The notes under the pieces were generated by a model. It saw only the letters and a list, made by a program, of their open reading frames with translations. It did no database searches and was not told where the DNA came from. DNA of 64,000 nt, taken from assembly GCF_900964775.1 (NCBI RefSeq), contig NC_041827.1, positions 5,357,501-5,421,500 of the forward strand. The letters run 5' to 3'. The position numbers and the translations under genes were made by a program. Shown here one piece after another: positions 12,360 through 25,080 of the stretch. This DNA is from Scleropages formosus (Eukaryota; Chordata; Actinopteri; Osteoglossiformes; Osteoglossidae). Within the stretch, counting starts at the first letter, position 1. Every line of letters begins with the position of its first letter.

Positions 12360-13113
12360 GAACCATACCATCAGAGGGGGGTGACACCAAAATGACTATG
12401 AAATTTTAGTGCAGTGTTTCTGCAGAAATGTATTATTTTTTACAAAAATATCCGTGTAGTTACTTATAAGAACAAAAACATTTTTCGTAAGCCCATCTGA
12501 CATGTATCAATATAGCTATAAGGTTAAAACTCCATGCTAATTTACTTTTTGAACCTTCCAATGCGCTCGCTCTGAGCGCTCATTATTACCCAATTACAAT
12601 GACGCTTCGAATCACGTGGTTTCCTCTGCACGCGCTACAAGCACGCGCTCTTGTTTTCGTTGCCGCAGGTGTTTTTATAGCCGCTGATTTTGTCAAGGTT
12701 TCTCCTGTTTTAGCTACAGTATTGTAGTAATTAGTATTTGTGAACCTATATCAATAACGTTAAAATAAACAATTTTGATGTAATTCCTAAACGTTTTTAC
12801 TTCGAATTCTACTGTTTTCTTACCGAATTTTCACTTTAGTCACGTGAAACTATGTAAATGTAAATACATTTAGGCTGTGTGTATGATATTGTAATTTAAA
12901 GGTGTAATTTTAATTTTTCTAGTTATGTCACTACTATTGCCATATATATTCAGTGATATGCTGGAATTACGATTTACGAGTAACATTAGACTAATGATTA
13001 GTACAAAAACATTACTAAGGAGTCAGGTTTGGTAAAGGAGGAGGTCCATGGGAGGGGGAGGTGTCACCATGATTTACCGCACTGGGTGACACCAACACTA
13101 GTGACGCCACTGA
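12360..13113. mobile_element. Probable non-autonomous hAT-like DNA element
   Basis: The reverse complement of the right end reads CAGTGGCGTCACTAGTGTTG, followed by GGTGTCACCCAGTGCGG. This terminus style is familiar from abundant fish hAT elements. Near the left a related GGGGGGTGACACC block is seen at about 12374-12388. The left terminus itself is not clear, so the start is a guess. No transposase frame is present. Confidence 0.4.
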
Positions 13114-13801
13114 ATACTTGTGTACAACTCCTGTCAATACTACTGCTAATATTTTGCCCTCCGTACCTGAACTAACTTGTAGTGCCACTACTTATAAAAA
13201 TTATAAAAATGATTCAAATCATGTACCTTACATTAAATGTCATCAAAACTATAACCACCTTTTACCTTTAAACATCTGGATAGCGTTTATTTATAGGAAG
13301 CGAAATAGAAAATATGCCACGCATAAAGGAACGTGATGCATTGATTGAGAAGAACAGAAGAGAAGTGTGTTTGCCTGCCTGAAGGACCACGTTCCACAAA
13401 AGGTACCATTCTTTGCGTTGCACGCAGTGAAGCGCGAGCGTGAGGGAATCCGGGCGCTTTGCACCGCTATAAATCCGTGTCCGCTGGTCAATTGCGCTTC
13501 GCTGCACACAGTATGATGCAAATTGCGCGCCCCCGTCCAGCTGGGAGCGCAGGGTGAGGCGCGCTCCAGTTCAGCCCTCGCCATCCTGACGACACCGGAG
13601 GTCATTGACTTCTCTCGTAGACCTGCTGTATTAACGCTCCCGAAAATTCGCTCCGATGGTTCTCTTCGATCGACTTCACTATCAGTGAAATGTGGACGGA
13701 TGATCTTTTCTTGGCCCGCCAGTCTTCTTGACACTAAAAAGCAGCAAACTGCAGTCAGACATCTGCAAGTGACCAACCAGAAATTCCCCCAAACCCACAA
13801 C

Positions 13802-13802
<1 letters not shown>

Positions 13803-13866
<64 letters not shown>
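13803..13866 (+). repeat. (GATA)n microsatellite
   Basis: About sixteen uninterrupted GATA units. It directly abuts the group D SINE that follows. Confidence 0.97.
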
Positions 13867-14030
13867 TGGGTTTGAATCTCAATCACTGCTACAGTACCCT
13901 TAATTGAGCAAAGTATTTACCCTGAATTACTCCGGTAAAATTCCTCAGCTGTATAAATGTGTAAACAGTTCTAGATAACCTTAACTGTCTAAGTCGCTTC
14001 GAAGGAAAACGTCAGATAAGTGGATAGATG
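13867..14030 (+). repeat. SINE group D copy
   Basis: It contains the group D sequence order: GGGTTTGAATCTCAATC (B-box region), 'acccttaattgagcaaagta', 'ttactccggtaaaat' and 'cagctgtataaatg'. It ends in a degraded 'gtcagataagtggatag' tail. Confidence 0.65.
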
Positions 14031-15384
14031 TATACTTAAATTAAGAAAAAAATCAAAAACAAACAAACAAATCGGGGAAACGTGCGTGATGAGATTGATG
14101 CCATACGAATTTATTTTTTTACCATTTTTAATTCTGAAAACTTTCAGTAAAGCACAATAAAACTAAATGTTTCCATTACGCCATCGTGATTTCAAGTGAA
14201 ATATTTGTCAGAAAACTGCACGAAACCCTTTGGACTGATGCTGTATCTAATATGATGGCATTAATATTAAAAAAAAGAAAAAAACTCAGATGTGCCTTTT
14301 CTGTTCTGTGTGATTTTTATAGGCTTCTGGTGTGACATTTGCACGATAAATTACAGTCCAGTACAGTTTTTCTTCCCCAAATAGTTCAATTAAGAGCACG
14401 TAAGGCTCATTTTGAATATTTCCTGGGAAGAGGTCACTCGATCATGACTAAATTAAAGAAAGACCACTCCTCTCCTCTCTGTGCGTGACTGTCGGGATTA
14501 GAAGCAGAAAATCCAACAAGAACTTGTGAACTGGTCGATTTTTCGGACCGTAATGCGTTCAATCTGGAAATAAAGACTGAATGGAGCCGTAGGAAATGAG
14601 GCACAATGTGGCCACTGGACCGCCGTGGAGCCCGAGTGTGGAGTCCAGCAGCTTAACACTCATTTTCCGAGCATCACCTTAACTAAAGTGCATCACACAC
14701 ACACTTTCGATGTAACTGATCAGGTGGGGGGGAAGATCATTCGGACCATATTATAGTGCTAGGAGTCACTACAGTAATACACACGTTGGGCTCATATTAA
14801 ACTTGCAGGAGTACAGTACTGGAGGGGACACGTCCCCTCTTTGTTAGCCCAGTCGCAGTAGTATAGGCTAATTTGTAGGTAAAATGTAAAAGTATGTCCT
14901 TTTTCATTATTATGTGGGTGATTTTTTTGAAATACAGGCCCTCAAATTCTTATATCGCCCTATAATCTTAATCTATCGGTAATATGTCGCAAATTTAATA
15001 ACTGCTCAGTGTCCGAGGTTTTATTGGCTCTGTTAAAGGTTTTTCTTAAAAAGTATTATTTCATTAAAAACATAGAGCAGATTTTTCAAAACGCTGCGTT
15101 TCAATCTGCGTTAACGCACTCGGTAAAATTATACAGAGAGTTCAGCTGAGCAGACAGTTCTAACACTTTCTCAAGTTCTGTTTCACAAAAGAAAAAGCGC
15201 GAAGGTTTTCCAACAGTTTATTTTATTACAAAAATATCATCTGTGAGAATGAAAATAATTTTACATACAAAAAGAGCACTTCGGTAAAACTCACTACACA
15301 TCATATATACAGTTATAAGTTAATCATACGTAATAATTGGAAGATGGGCTGAGTAGAAGATGTGTCCGTTCCGCGCGTTGCGGA

Positions 15385-16683
15385 CTACATTTTCTGCCAA
15401 GGACGCCAGTAGCTGTGCGATGAGACACACGCGCACTGTTTGCGCTCCTTCGCCACGCGTGGCAGCGCTCGCGTCTCGTTTTCGTTCCCAGCGCTCATCT
15501 CATTCGGCTGCTGCTGGTCGCCGTCCGTGATGCGCCGTGGGGGTGGAAGGCGGCACTTCTTCTCGGCCTCTTCCCTGCTGAGCCTGACGCTCTGGGACAT
15601 CGCGACCCGTCCTGAAGCGTCGCTGTCCGCGGTGCTGGAACCCGCAGCCGATCCGCACAGCTGCCCAGACAGATGTTTGAGGACATTGAGACGGAGGAAG
15701 TGCGGGTGGTCTGCGGCCAGGAAGAACTGATTCACCCCGTTCAAGCAACTCTGGAACCCTGCGTGGTATTCAACACAGCTGGCATCCAGAAAGTGGCCTT
15801 AAAAACACACACCAATTGAAAATTATTAGTAGTGTTCTTCGTCTGCAAAGTATATCTCGTCGGAGTTTTCATAAAGTCTCACTGTGCAATTGCATTACTT
15901 GAATAGCATCGGTTATATTATTTTTTTTTACAATGATCAGTCATGCGTCTTGGCCACAGCAACTAGTAATAATAACTGAAGAAACGAACCTTGCTGAGCT
16001 TTCTGGAGATTTCTTAGATGTCTCACTGTCATTTCCAGAATGTCCGCCTTTTCCAGCTTCCGTTTGCGAATCTGATAAAAGGGGAATTTAAATTTACCAA
16101 TTCGATTTCAACAGGAATATTTGTAAAAAAAAAAAAAAAAACAAAGAAAAAAAGGATGGAAAGTCATACGGGGAACTATGTGTTTAATTTATATTTTCCT
16201 GGGAGCCATGCTGCAAATTAAAAATACTTTTAAATCATGTGTATAGGTGAGGTTTCAAGGTATTGAATTATTAAAGAAATGAACTATTCAAATGAAGGTG
16301 GGACAAAGTATCGTTTTACCTTTAAATGACCACTAATTATTTGCCTCATCTCACTCTCTATACTTTTAAAGATAAGGCCGTTGTTATATAACCTCAACAA
16401 TAACAAATAAAGCCATATCTAAATTCTGAATGTTCTGTTTCTGTACTTACATAATTAGTGTAGTAGTTTTCCATAAGGGTTTTCAGCTCATCTAGACATT
16501 CGTTAATACGGGCTCTTCTCTTCTTTTCCATCATGGGTTTTGAAACCTTACAAAGAGAAAACATGAGAAGGGGTAAATAATGACGTCATAGTGATATAAG
16601 AGACTATAGAAGAAATCACTTATACCAACCCTTCTGGCGTTGTTGAGTTGAGCCTTGGCTGAACACTCGGATGCTGCCACCAT
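15385..16683 (-). CDS. her3: Hes3/Her3-type bHLH-Orange transcriptional repressor
   Basis: This encodes a Hairy/Enhancer-of-split family nuclear repressor of 214 aa. Minus-strand exons are 16630-16683, 16451-16546, 15990-16071 and 15385-15797; all use GT donors and AG acceptors, with phases 0, 0 and 1. The start MVAASECSAK resembles fish Her3 and HES3. The bHLH spans residues 19-75, with the family's diagnostic proline in the basic region (SKPMMEKKRRARINECLDEL). The Orange domain is about residues 85-125 (EYHAGFQSCLNGVNQFFL). The Groucho-recruiting WRPW is at residues 208-211, followed by QKM. Such factors bind E/N-box DNA and repress proneural genes. GPR153 and HES3 are also neighbours in humans, which supports the assignment. 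Another Hes paralogue is less likely given the start sequence and the location. Confidence 0.93.
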
Positions 16684-16765
16684 CTTCAGGATTGATCAGA
16701 TGTGTCGCTTCGCTCCAGACCGTCAGTGAAGGAATTCCAGCGCCACGTGTGAATTTATAGCCGCT
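16684..16765 (-). promoter_or_regulatory. her3: hes3/her3 core promoter: TATA box and CACGTG E-box
   Basis: On the minus strand a CTATAAAT TATA box lies at 16753-16760, about 70 bp upstream of the start codon. A palindromic CACGTG is at 16744-16749, just downstream of it. Hes genes commonly have TATA promoters with E/N-box sites used for autorepression. Function here is inferred from position only. Confidence 0.55.
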
Positions 16766-16926
16766 CCTGTTTAACATGTGAATGCAGTGAATCCCCGGGC
16801 AACGGCATCAATGGGCAGGAAGAAAGGACACGACTCCAGTTGACAGGTGTAACCACTGCAGTGCTCCTCTGCCCAACGACCTGTTATTTTGACGAAGCCA
16901 AGCAGCTACAAAACTATTTCAGATAA

Positions 16927-17105
16927 TACACACACACACACACACACATTTTCAGAACCGCTTGTCCCATATGGGGTCGCAGGGAACCGGAGCCTACCCG
17001 GTAACACAGGGCGTAAGGCCGGAGGGGGAGGGGACACACCCAGGACGGGACGCCAGTCCGTCGCAAGGCACCCCAAGCGGGACTCGAACCCCAGACCCAT
17101 CAGGG
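16927..17105 (-). repeat. SINE group A copy
   Basis: The left edge is a (CA)n tail followed by TTTCAGAACCGCTTGTCCCA. The body is close to the other group A copies, and a GGACTCGAACCCC block marks the B-box complement. The right end is truncated relative to full copies, and no target duplication is evident. Confidence 0.75.
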
Positions 17106-20100
17106 GCGTGGCAGTACTCTGAGGAGTTATAGACAAACACTAGGGGGACACAACGTGCATGCCCCCCCCCCATCACTTTCCCTCCTGTGTAAAAAAATAC
17201 TGATTCTTGTGTCCACTGGACGGATCTGTATCTCCAAATGTGTTACATCGGTGCCTTTACTCTTGCCAACAGCTTCTACACTAAGCGTACCGAAATATTA
17301 AACTGAAAAGTGGGACAAATAAATGTTTTTGCGCTGCACTTTTCAGTGCTGATGTGATGCTGGTACATGATGCACGTGCACATTCACACAAACTTCCACT
17401 GCTGCTTATCCCTTGTATAATTTTTTAGTACAATCAATGTAACTATAACGCACGGACACGAGACGCGTGTTTACCTCAACGCGTGAGGTGAGACAGCAAA
17501 GCGTGAAAATCAGCGCGTAATGGTTATTGACGGCGAAGCAAAAGTCCGTGTCCGCGCGAGCCGTGGAAATGCCTCGCGTCCTCGCCGAATCACAATTTTC
17601 TGGTAGCGATAAAACTGCTCCTTTGACTAGATGCAAAAGACTCGCCTTGTTTTTTAAAATCACGTTATTCAGCACATAAAATGCTCATCAAATCACATTA
17701 ACTGTATGACCCTGTGTAATAATGTTCACCTGGACACTACATCTTTTATGCATTTATAGGAAATGAAAGAACGTGATTTTCTCGACCTCCGATTTTTAAT
17801 GAAATCTCTCGGCACATAAATATCTTGCACCCTTAGGCTTAGTCCAGCTAGGTTTTCCCCCTGATTTCTCTCCGTGCTTTCTTTCATGTCCGATTCAGGC
17901 CACAAATCTATTGTTTGGGACAAAATTACACTGGAAAAACATCCATGTGAATATGCCTCATGATCTGAAACATATCTGAGAAATATATCTTTTATACTGA
18001 AAACATATAAAATAAAATGCAATGTAATGTCGGTCTTTGTCAGTGTTTATTAAGGGGTTACACTGGTCAAAAGCTAATATTGTTTATACCTATACGAGCA
18101 ATATAGACCGAAGGAAAGTCCTCGGAGATGAGAAAATGCCATCTTACACATCAGAAAAGGGATCAGTGCTCTCGACTGTAAGACACGCGTCCGGACAGTG
18201 GGGTGTGCGTGGACACACTTTTTAAAGATGCTTAAATCTTTGATTTAAGACACACAAAGGAGTGAAAGGCGCAGAGAGTGTGAGTTCCTCGCATTAACAT
18301 GAGTGTGTGTTCAGCTGGGACGGCCGGCTGAGGATGGAGGCATTGTGTGCGTGGAGTGAAAAGCCATTGATCCTTTATCGTCTCCTTTTTGTCCGCAAAA
18401 ACAGAAGGTAATCAAAGTACATCGTCACCTTCACTAAACGCCATTTGTTGAGCTCGAACTTGATCGCGCTCCACTCTACCAAACAATAGCCGTTTATTGG
18501 CAGGAGAGTTGTCAAAGTTTCGCATTCGGTTGCGAAAGTGTGAAGGATTTGCAGAAAAAAACGAGGACCAGTGGAGCACGAACAGACCTTCACAAAAAAC
18601 CTCAAATTAAACTGGAACGCATGAAACATTTATGAAATCAAACAAGTTTCCTGAGCCCCGACTGCATACACTAGATACATGAACTGTTTTTTTTTTTTTC
18701 CTAGAAATCTGGAATAAGAATGCGAGCTCGTGGCACCTTGTTTATCTGTCTCTCCGCATTTCCCTACTCCTCAAATCTATTTCTTGCAACACTGGCAGGA
18801 GCTGATGATGAACCAATCCTTTAAACACCTTACACGTAATGAAGTTTACACTCTCTAAATAAAAGGATAAAAAAAGGAGAACAAAATGCCAACAGCGCCA
18901 CTTATAAAAGGTGAAACGGGCCGATTTTCCGAGGACAGGAGCGCGTTTTACATTCTACATGTGTGGTGTAAATTGGAAGCGATTCCGTGAAATGTCGGGA
19001 CAAATTGGTGCACCGCCACAGGGCGCACAGCTCAATACACCGCAAAATCAGTATGAAATCGGAGCGTCGTTTTTCCCCGCACGAAGGCCGACTGCCTTCT
19101 TTTGTCCTTTTTTTATTTCTGTTTTTCACGCTCGCGTTTAACAGTGAGGGGTCCCATTGGCCAAAGCACCGTGGCATCGCCATGATCGCGTTACAATGGA
19201 AAGAAAGTGAGTCCACTTCTTCGCATCGCCACCGCCGCGATGTTCTGGGGGGAAGGAAAAGGCCGAAAACGTCACATTTTAATTAATGTTTCATTTTCCC
19301 CTCCTTATCCGCGAATATAGTATTATTATTACTCTCGTATGACACTGATATCGCGTCATATTCTAGCACAATTCTAGTCTGTAGAGCATTTTTGCTCACT
19401 GCAGTGTAGATCAGGTGAGAAACGCAGCGAACGCAGATCAGGTTCCTTAAACGTGGTGTAAATAAAACATTGAAACAAATTCTTGCATTAAGAAATGAAT
19501 TTCATCAACAGATTTTGTGCAAAATTACCTGAAAGGCTCGTGGCCTAGAATAGGTCAAATGTGGATGACCTTTATATTTGAGTCTTGTAAGTATCACATA
19601 TACTGTATAATTATTGCATGCGCAATTATACACTTACAAAAAGAGCCATTTAGTGCGTCGGACCTTTGTTATGCCAGATGAGCAACAAATAATCATTGTC
19701 ATAATATGAGTATTACACGTTCTGTGAATAACAGTTAGACGTGTAATTATACAATTACCCCCAATAAAGCTGCTCTGAAGGGGGCCGCATAGTCCGCATT
19801 AGCAAGAGAAAGCAGGGTAAAGAGCAAAGTGAAAGTGAAGCGCGTGTACAGAACCTGAGTCCGTGAAAACATCTCTTTTCTTCTGGGATGTAGCGAGAGA
19901 CCCGTGCGGTTGAGACCAGTGTGATGTAATATGATCACAACCCTGGATATTAGCAAGTGGTTAACTGAGATTGATTTTTGCATTACGCGTTTGTAGACGA
20001 TTCTAACCTCATTTGCGGTGCTTCGGGATAGGCTGCCACTTAAAATGCAGACACTAAGTTCGTCCCAAGGCTATCTCTCAAAGGAGAATAGAACCTCAGA

Positions 20101-21692
20101 CACCGAAGAAAATTGAGGAACCGCCTCAATTCAGATATCATTCAGATATGAGCCACCAAACCGGAGGAACAAAAAAAAGCAGATGTGCGCTCGCAGGACT
20201 CAGAGCAGGCAGTGACGCGCGCAGTGAGCGGCAAGAGAAAGCAGAGCAAAGCGGACGCTTCTGTATCATTGAAGTGATGAAATATGGTATGAAGAGCCAC
20301 GCGACATGGCCCGTTTGAAGGAAGCCTCATCAAACACGCAGTTCCATGAATTTCTATAGACTGGGCTGCAGGTTATTTAAGGCTTCGCTTTGCCAGAGAG
20401 TCACAAAGGAGTGTGTTTGGCTGTGTGCGCTGGGGTTACAGTGTGAAAGGAGGAGAGGCGCACATTAACATGGCTTTGTGTTCTCCCAAGGGCCCAAATG
20501 GACTAGCGCAAAGTAACTTTATAACTGAACGGAGGATGAATCCTTTGTGGAAGTCTCTCTTATCCCGGCTGAAAGAGACAAGTGCTGAACAAAAGAAGCC
20601 CCCTTTTATGCTTAGCACCATGCCTCTTTGCCCATTCAAGAGCCTTGAATTGCTAAACATCTGTCATTTACTTCTTAGGACCACTTGAAAAAAATTTGAA
20701 TGAGAAAGAAAGTGGGACTTTTTTTGTACAGTGTGTTTAACCGTAAATCACATTACAGACTCAGTTAAGAAATCACAACGGTGATTTTTTTTAAGTAAAA
20801 ATTTGTTTTGCCTTTAGTAGCTATTATTTATTTATTTTTTTCCCAGGAATAACAAATATGAAGGCAAGCGGTCTAAAAAGAAATGGGCGCTGGTCGAATG
20901 GCCATTTTTGGAATAGTTGTAGGTTAGGATACACACATTATACATACATTAGACACACATTATACATACCATCTTCACATGTTTTATTTTTACTGAGATT
21001 CAGGGTGCTTATAAATATGGAAACGAAAGGGAAATTTGCCCAAATCGGAAATTCTACTTCTGTTCATTATTTCTTCCACCAAATTCTTGCATCTTTTTTT
21101 TCTTTGTCTCTTCCTGCAGATACTTGGGACGATTTCTGTAACTCCTTAGGTTATCGTTTTGCGTTGTTTTACTTTCACAAGTTGTACACGAACGGAATTG
21201 GCTCTCGCGGGCTGCAACTTTTATTTTTAAGGTCAGTTATAAAAGGATGTATTTTGGTATCGATTCGGAGAGTAACAATTGCGTTAGGGAGACAGACACC
21301 GGCCCTCCTCGAGCCATGAATCCAGTCTTCTGCGTCCTTGCGAGCCGTCGGGGGCATTGGCCATTGCAAGAGAAAGGGTTTTCATCTCGTCCACCGCGGA
21401 TGCGCGTTTCCCAGGACATTTCTTTTCTGTCCCACAAGTGGAAAATTGGCCTGTTCCGCTCAAAAGGCCGGAGGGCGTTCCTCCGATTTCCTCGCTTCAT
21501 ATTTTGCAGCAACGGGAAATATGCGCTCTGTCGTGGAATGAATGTGATTCGCTGGTGCCTCTTGTTAAAAGCAGACAAAAGCAAGACTTCACAAGTGGAT
21601 TACGTGAAAATACAGACCACAACAAATTATATCTATCTATCCATCCATCTATATATGTATGTCCCCTTCTGTGTGTGTGAGCGTTACACTTT

Positions 21693-21743
<51 letters not shown>

Positions 21744-21758
21744 CTCTATCTATCTATC
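21693..21758 (+). repeat. (CTAT)n microsatellite
   Basis: A run of CTAT units with one CTCT interruption near the right end. Confidence 0.95.
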
Positions 21759-22162
21759 CCTGCAATAACTTAAATTTCTCTTTGTTTCCCTCTTAAGCGG
21801 TGGGTTAGGGGACAGACACCAAAAGTCGGGTTCACCTACACAACTTGTGTGGTTGGTTTTGTGCGCGACATTTTCCAGAAAATTGGTATGAAATTGTTAT
21901 TTGTTGCGCTCCGCGCCGTCCTGGCGAGCAGCCCCATATGCCACACTAAGTGGCACCATTGAGACAATTAGTTGCTACTGTCATGCTTTTGCCCCAAGAA
22001 AGACAGCGTGGCCAAAGACTCAATGGCGCAACAGAATGGCAATTTAACGTTTCGGGTTTGCGGCGACTCCCCCACCATGGAAAAAGGGCTTTCCGCTTCC
22101 CGCCGCGAGGCTCTGCGTGGCCACTGAAGGTTTTACTCAGCATGTTATCGCACTCATGTTGG

Positions 22163-22493
22163 AGACATTTACATTTATTAATTTGGCAGACACTTTTCTC
22201 CAAAGCGACTTCCAATGAACTCTATGTAGTGTTATCAGCCCGCACACCTTATTCACTGTGGTGACTTACACTGCTAGATACACTACTTACACTGGGTCAC
22301 TCATCCATACATCAGTGAAACACACACACTAATGGGGGAACCTGAACAGCAAATCTTTGGACTGTGGGAGGAAACCGGAGCACCCGGAAGAAACCCACGC
22401 AGACACGGGGATAACATGCAAACTCCACACAGACTGAGCGGGTGCGATGCGCTGTGAGATAGCAGCGCTACTCGTTGTGCCACCGTGTCGCCC
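22163..22493 (-). repeat. SINE group B copy, near full length
   Basis: Read on the minus strand it begins GGGCGACACGGTGGCACAAC and passes through the 'ggtttcctcccacagtccaaag' zone at about 22360-22378. It ends in the tail 'gtcgctttggagaaaagtgtc', reaching 'tttacatttatt' on the plus strand. It is one of the best-preserved group B copies. Confidence 0.8.
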
Positions 22494-23058
22494 AAATGAA
22501 ACATAAATGCGCCGAAACAAAAGCAGTATCTATACTATATTAGAACCACACAGCACGAATGAGCGTCAACAATAGGAAACAAGGTCTCTTAGTGGACTAG
22601 ACCTGTTTATAAACCGATATGAAGTAATATGATATTATTACTAATTGCAATTTCGTAATTTCATAAATCACACAAACATATTATTATCGGTAATTGATTC
22701 CCCTTGCGAGCAGAGAGTTTATTAATATCAGTGCCAATATACTAGTCACGCCGCAAGTCAGTTTTCGTTGAAGCTTCAGTCGTTTTTTTAATATAAACAT
22801 AAGGGAAAAAAAACTTTTTTTCTTCTGAATTTCAGATTCAAGTTAAAACGCATCCAAGTCGTGCGACGAATGTTGTGTTTTCCAGGGAGACCTTGTTACA
22901 AATAAGGAGCAAAACAAGGTCCAACAGTGTGTTTTTACCACAGTACAGGGGACTCGCTCCAGTTCCTGGGCTGCGCACTGAACTCCTCCTATCGGACACT
23001 GGATGGGGACAAATGTTTTTTTCAAGCGGTTTTGCAGTAATCCGATTTTCCCCATACA

Positions 23059-23271
23059 CACACACACACACACATTTTCAGAACCGCTTGTCCCATACGG
23101 GGTCGCGGGGAACCGGAGCCTACCCGGCAACACAGGGCGTAAGGCCAGAGGGGGAAGGGGACACACCCAGGACGGGACGCCAGTCCGTCACAAGGCACCC
23201 CAAGCGGGACTTGAACCCCAGACCCACCGGAGAGCAGGACTGCGGTCCAACCCACTGCGCTACCGCACCCC
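23059..23271 (-). repeat. SINE group A copy with 12-bp target-site duplication
   Basis: Direct repeats TTTCCCCATACA lie at 23047-23058 and 23272-23283 and define both ends. The copy is full length: (CA)n tail at the left, tRNA-like head at the right ('cccactgcgctaccgcaccc' on the plus strand). Confidence 0.88.
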
Positions 23272-23378
23272 TTTCCCCATACAAAATATCCCAAACTTCC
23301 TCCATCTATCCATCTCCACCACATTATACCACATCGCCAGTGGTAACAAAGAATCTTTGAAGGTAAAAGTAATCGGTA

Positions 23379-23750
23379 GCGGCGGCACAGCGAGTAGCGC
23401 TGTTGTCTCACACCGCCTGGCTGTTGCGAGAGGATGTGGGTTCGATCCCCTTGAAGAGACTGAAGTCTGCGGGGAGTTTACATCTCCTCTCCTTGTCCGT
23501 GTGAGGTGCTCCGGTTTCCTCCCACAGTCCAGTCTTGCCGGTCAGGTTAATTGGTACCTAAATCATCTCTTGTGTGAGTGACAGAGAGAGTGTATGTTTC
23601 ACTGATGTGTGGATGAGTGACCCATTGTAAGTAGTGTATCTAGCAGTGTAAGTCACCTTGGTGAATAAGGTGTGGACTGGTGACACTAGATAGTGTTCCG
23701 TGGAGGTCGCTTTGGAGAAAAGCATCCCCTAGATGAATATAGATTAATAA
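23379..23750 (+). repeat. SINE group B copy, near full length
   Basis: The head GCGGCACAGCGAGTAGCGC is followed by a GGGTTCGATCCCC B box, the 'ggtttcctcccacagtcc' block and the shared 3' tail 'gtcgctttggagaaaagc' with 'agatgaatatag'. It is a good plus-strand reference copy. Confidence 0.8.
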
Positions 23751-24067
23751 AGCATCAACACAAGAGTGTGCTTATTTTTAAAATGTCCTTTGCACTTGCG
23801 TGCAGCGCCACGGTGTGGGGAAAGAATTTAGCGCTACGGGGGGATTCTTGAAATGTTCGTGATACCTGGTGCCTCAGAACACATACACTGTACTGTTCAC
23901 ACCTGATTTGGGTACTTGCTCCATGGTACCATCTTACCATTCCGTACGGTGAAGTAACACCTGCGTTCACCTCATTCGCCTTGTTTTGAGCGAATCTCAT
24001 AGCAAACACAAAATACAGTACGTTTTTGACCTAACGAGAAAGTTCTTATATGTCTATCGAGCCATTC

Positions 24068-24353
24068 ATTTTTAAAAACCGCTTCTGATGAGCAGGGTCG
24101 CGGTGATCAGGAGCCTATCTCGGAGGCACTAGGCGAAAGACGGAGGAGGGGGCACACCTTGGACGGCATGCCACTCCATCGCTGTGCACCCACACACTAT
24201 GGGCAATTTAGTGTTACCAATTCATCCGAACTGTGAAGAAACCGGAGCACACCCGCGCAGACACAGCAGGACACGCAAACTCCACAGACACTGAGCAGGG
24301 TTCGAAGCCACGTTCTTTTTGCAGCTCCCAGGCGCGCTACGCCACCGTGCCGC
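24068..24353 (-). repeat. SINE-like repeat
   Basis: The minus-strand head is 'acggcggcacggtggcgtag'. It contains a GGTTCGAAGCC-like B-box complement and a 'gggtcgcggtgatcagg' block. Its middle differs from group B. It is diverged. Confidence 0.55.
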
Positions 24354-24534
24354 CGTCCGTAATCGTAATGTTCTATTATTAAAATCAAAATGCGTCGTGT
24401 CCGTTTCTGTGGCACTTGTACGCCAAGCCGGGAGGGGAAATGCAAGTGTTTAAAAATGACAAGTATATGCAAGCACTCGGAGTGTTGTGAACTTCAGATG
24501 GAGCCATAAACGAGGTCAGATCATTGTCATCATC

Positions 24535-25080
24535 GTGTCACACCGTAGGGTCCGGAAAAAGTCCCGACACGGACGGACGTGTTGCTGTAACGTCCGGACG
24601 CGGACGAAAAGTATAAATAATGACCCCACGTGCAAAGTGCTTTTATAAGTGCACAGTATACACTGTAGAGTGCAGAGTAGAGGTGAAACGATGAACACGG
24701 AACAAAGAGACTCAGATGCATTCGCACAAAGGTGAACAGTGAAATCTGCGAGTAGGACTCCAACACGGAGGCGTAACGAAATACCGGACTGGAACACGGG
24801 ACCAGGACCGGGGCACAAAAGGCAGGAGTCGAGAAGACGGGCACTCGGCGCGGGAACATAAACACCTATGGAACAAAGCTTGGGAAACGGGTAACTAACG
24901 ATCGCCAAGAGAGCACAACGAAATGCTGGTTAAGAATTCGCGATCTATCCATGGCCGCTTGCTCCATTTATACCCTAGTAACCATCAGACTGTGGACAGG
25001 TGCATGATGGGTCTGGGCTAGTGGCACCGACTGGCGCCTCCTGTGGCCCGTTGGGGTATTGTCCCTGTGGGACGTGACAC
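24535..25080. mobile_element. Unclassified interspersed element with inverted GTGTCAC ends
   Basis: The left boundary GTGTCACACCGTAGGG mirrors the right boundary, whose reverse complement is GTGTCACGTCCCACAGGG. The 546 bp between them are GC-richer than the surroundings and include 'tccatttataccctagtaacc' and 'ggcgcctcctgtggccc', phrases that I associate with dispersed fish repeats. No coding frame or known family could be assigned. Confidence 0.4.

Larger units (their letters stand above)
11300..15384. other. Intergenic region between gpr153 and hes3/her3
   Basis: The two genes converge on this 4-kb gap. It holds two group A SINE remnants (11586-11730 and 11842-12040), a probable non-autonomous hAT-like element (about 12360-13113), a perfect (GATA)n microsatellite and a group D SINE (13867-14030). 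The segment 13,270-13,800 is GC-richer and open in several frames but matches nothing I know. The rest is AT-rich without recognisable content. Confidence 0.6.

Noticed and set aside
15385-16683. Considered as hes1, hes2 or another Hes paralogue
   Set aside because: The N-terminus, loop sequence and position next to gpr153 fit Hes3/Her3 better.
20858-21768. Plus-strand open frames of 153 and 173 codons upstream of hes3/her3
   Set aside because: No recognisable domain or splice context, low-complexity ends, and the second runs into the CTAT microsatellite.
22838-23581. Several overlapping open frames of 100-190 codons on both strands
   Set aside because: They are translations of SINE copies and (CA)n repeats; the same peptides recur at every copy.
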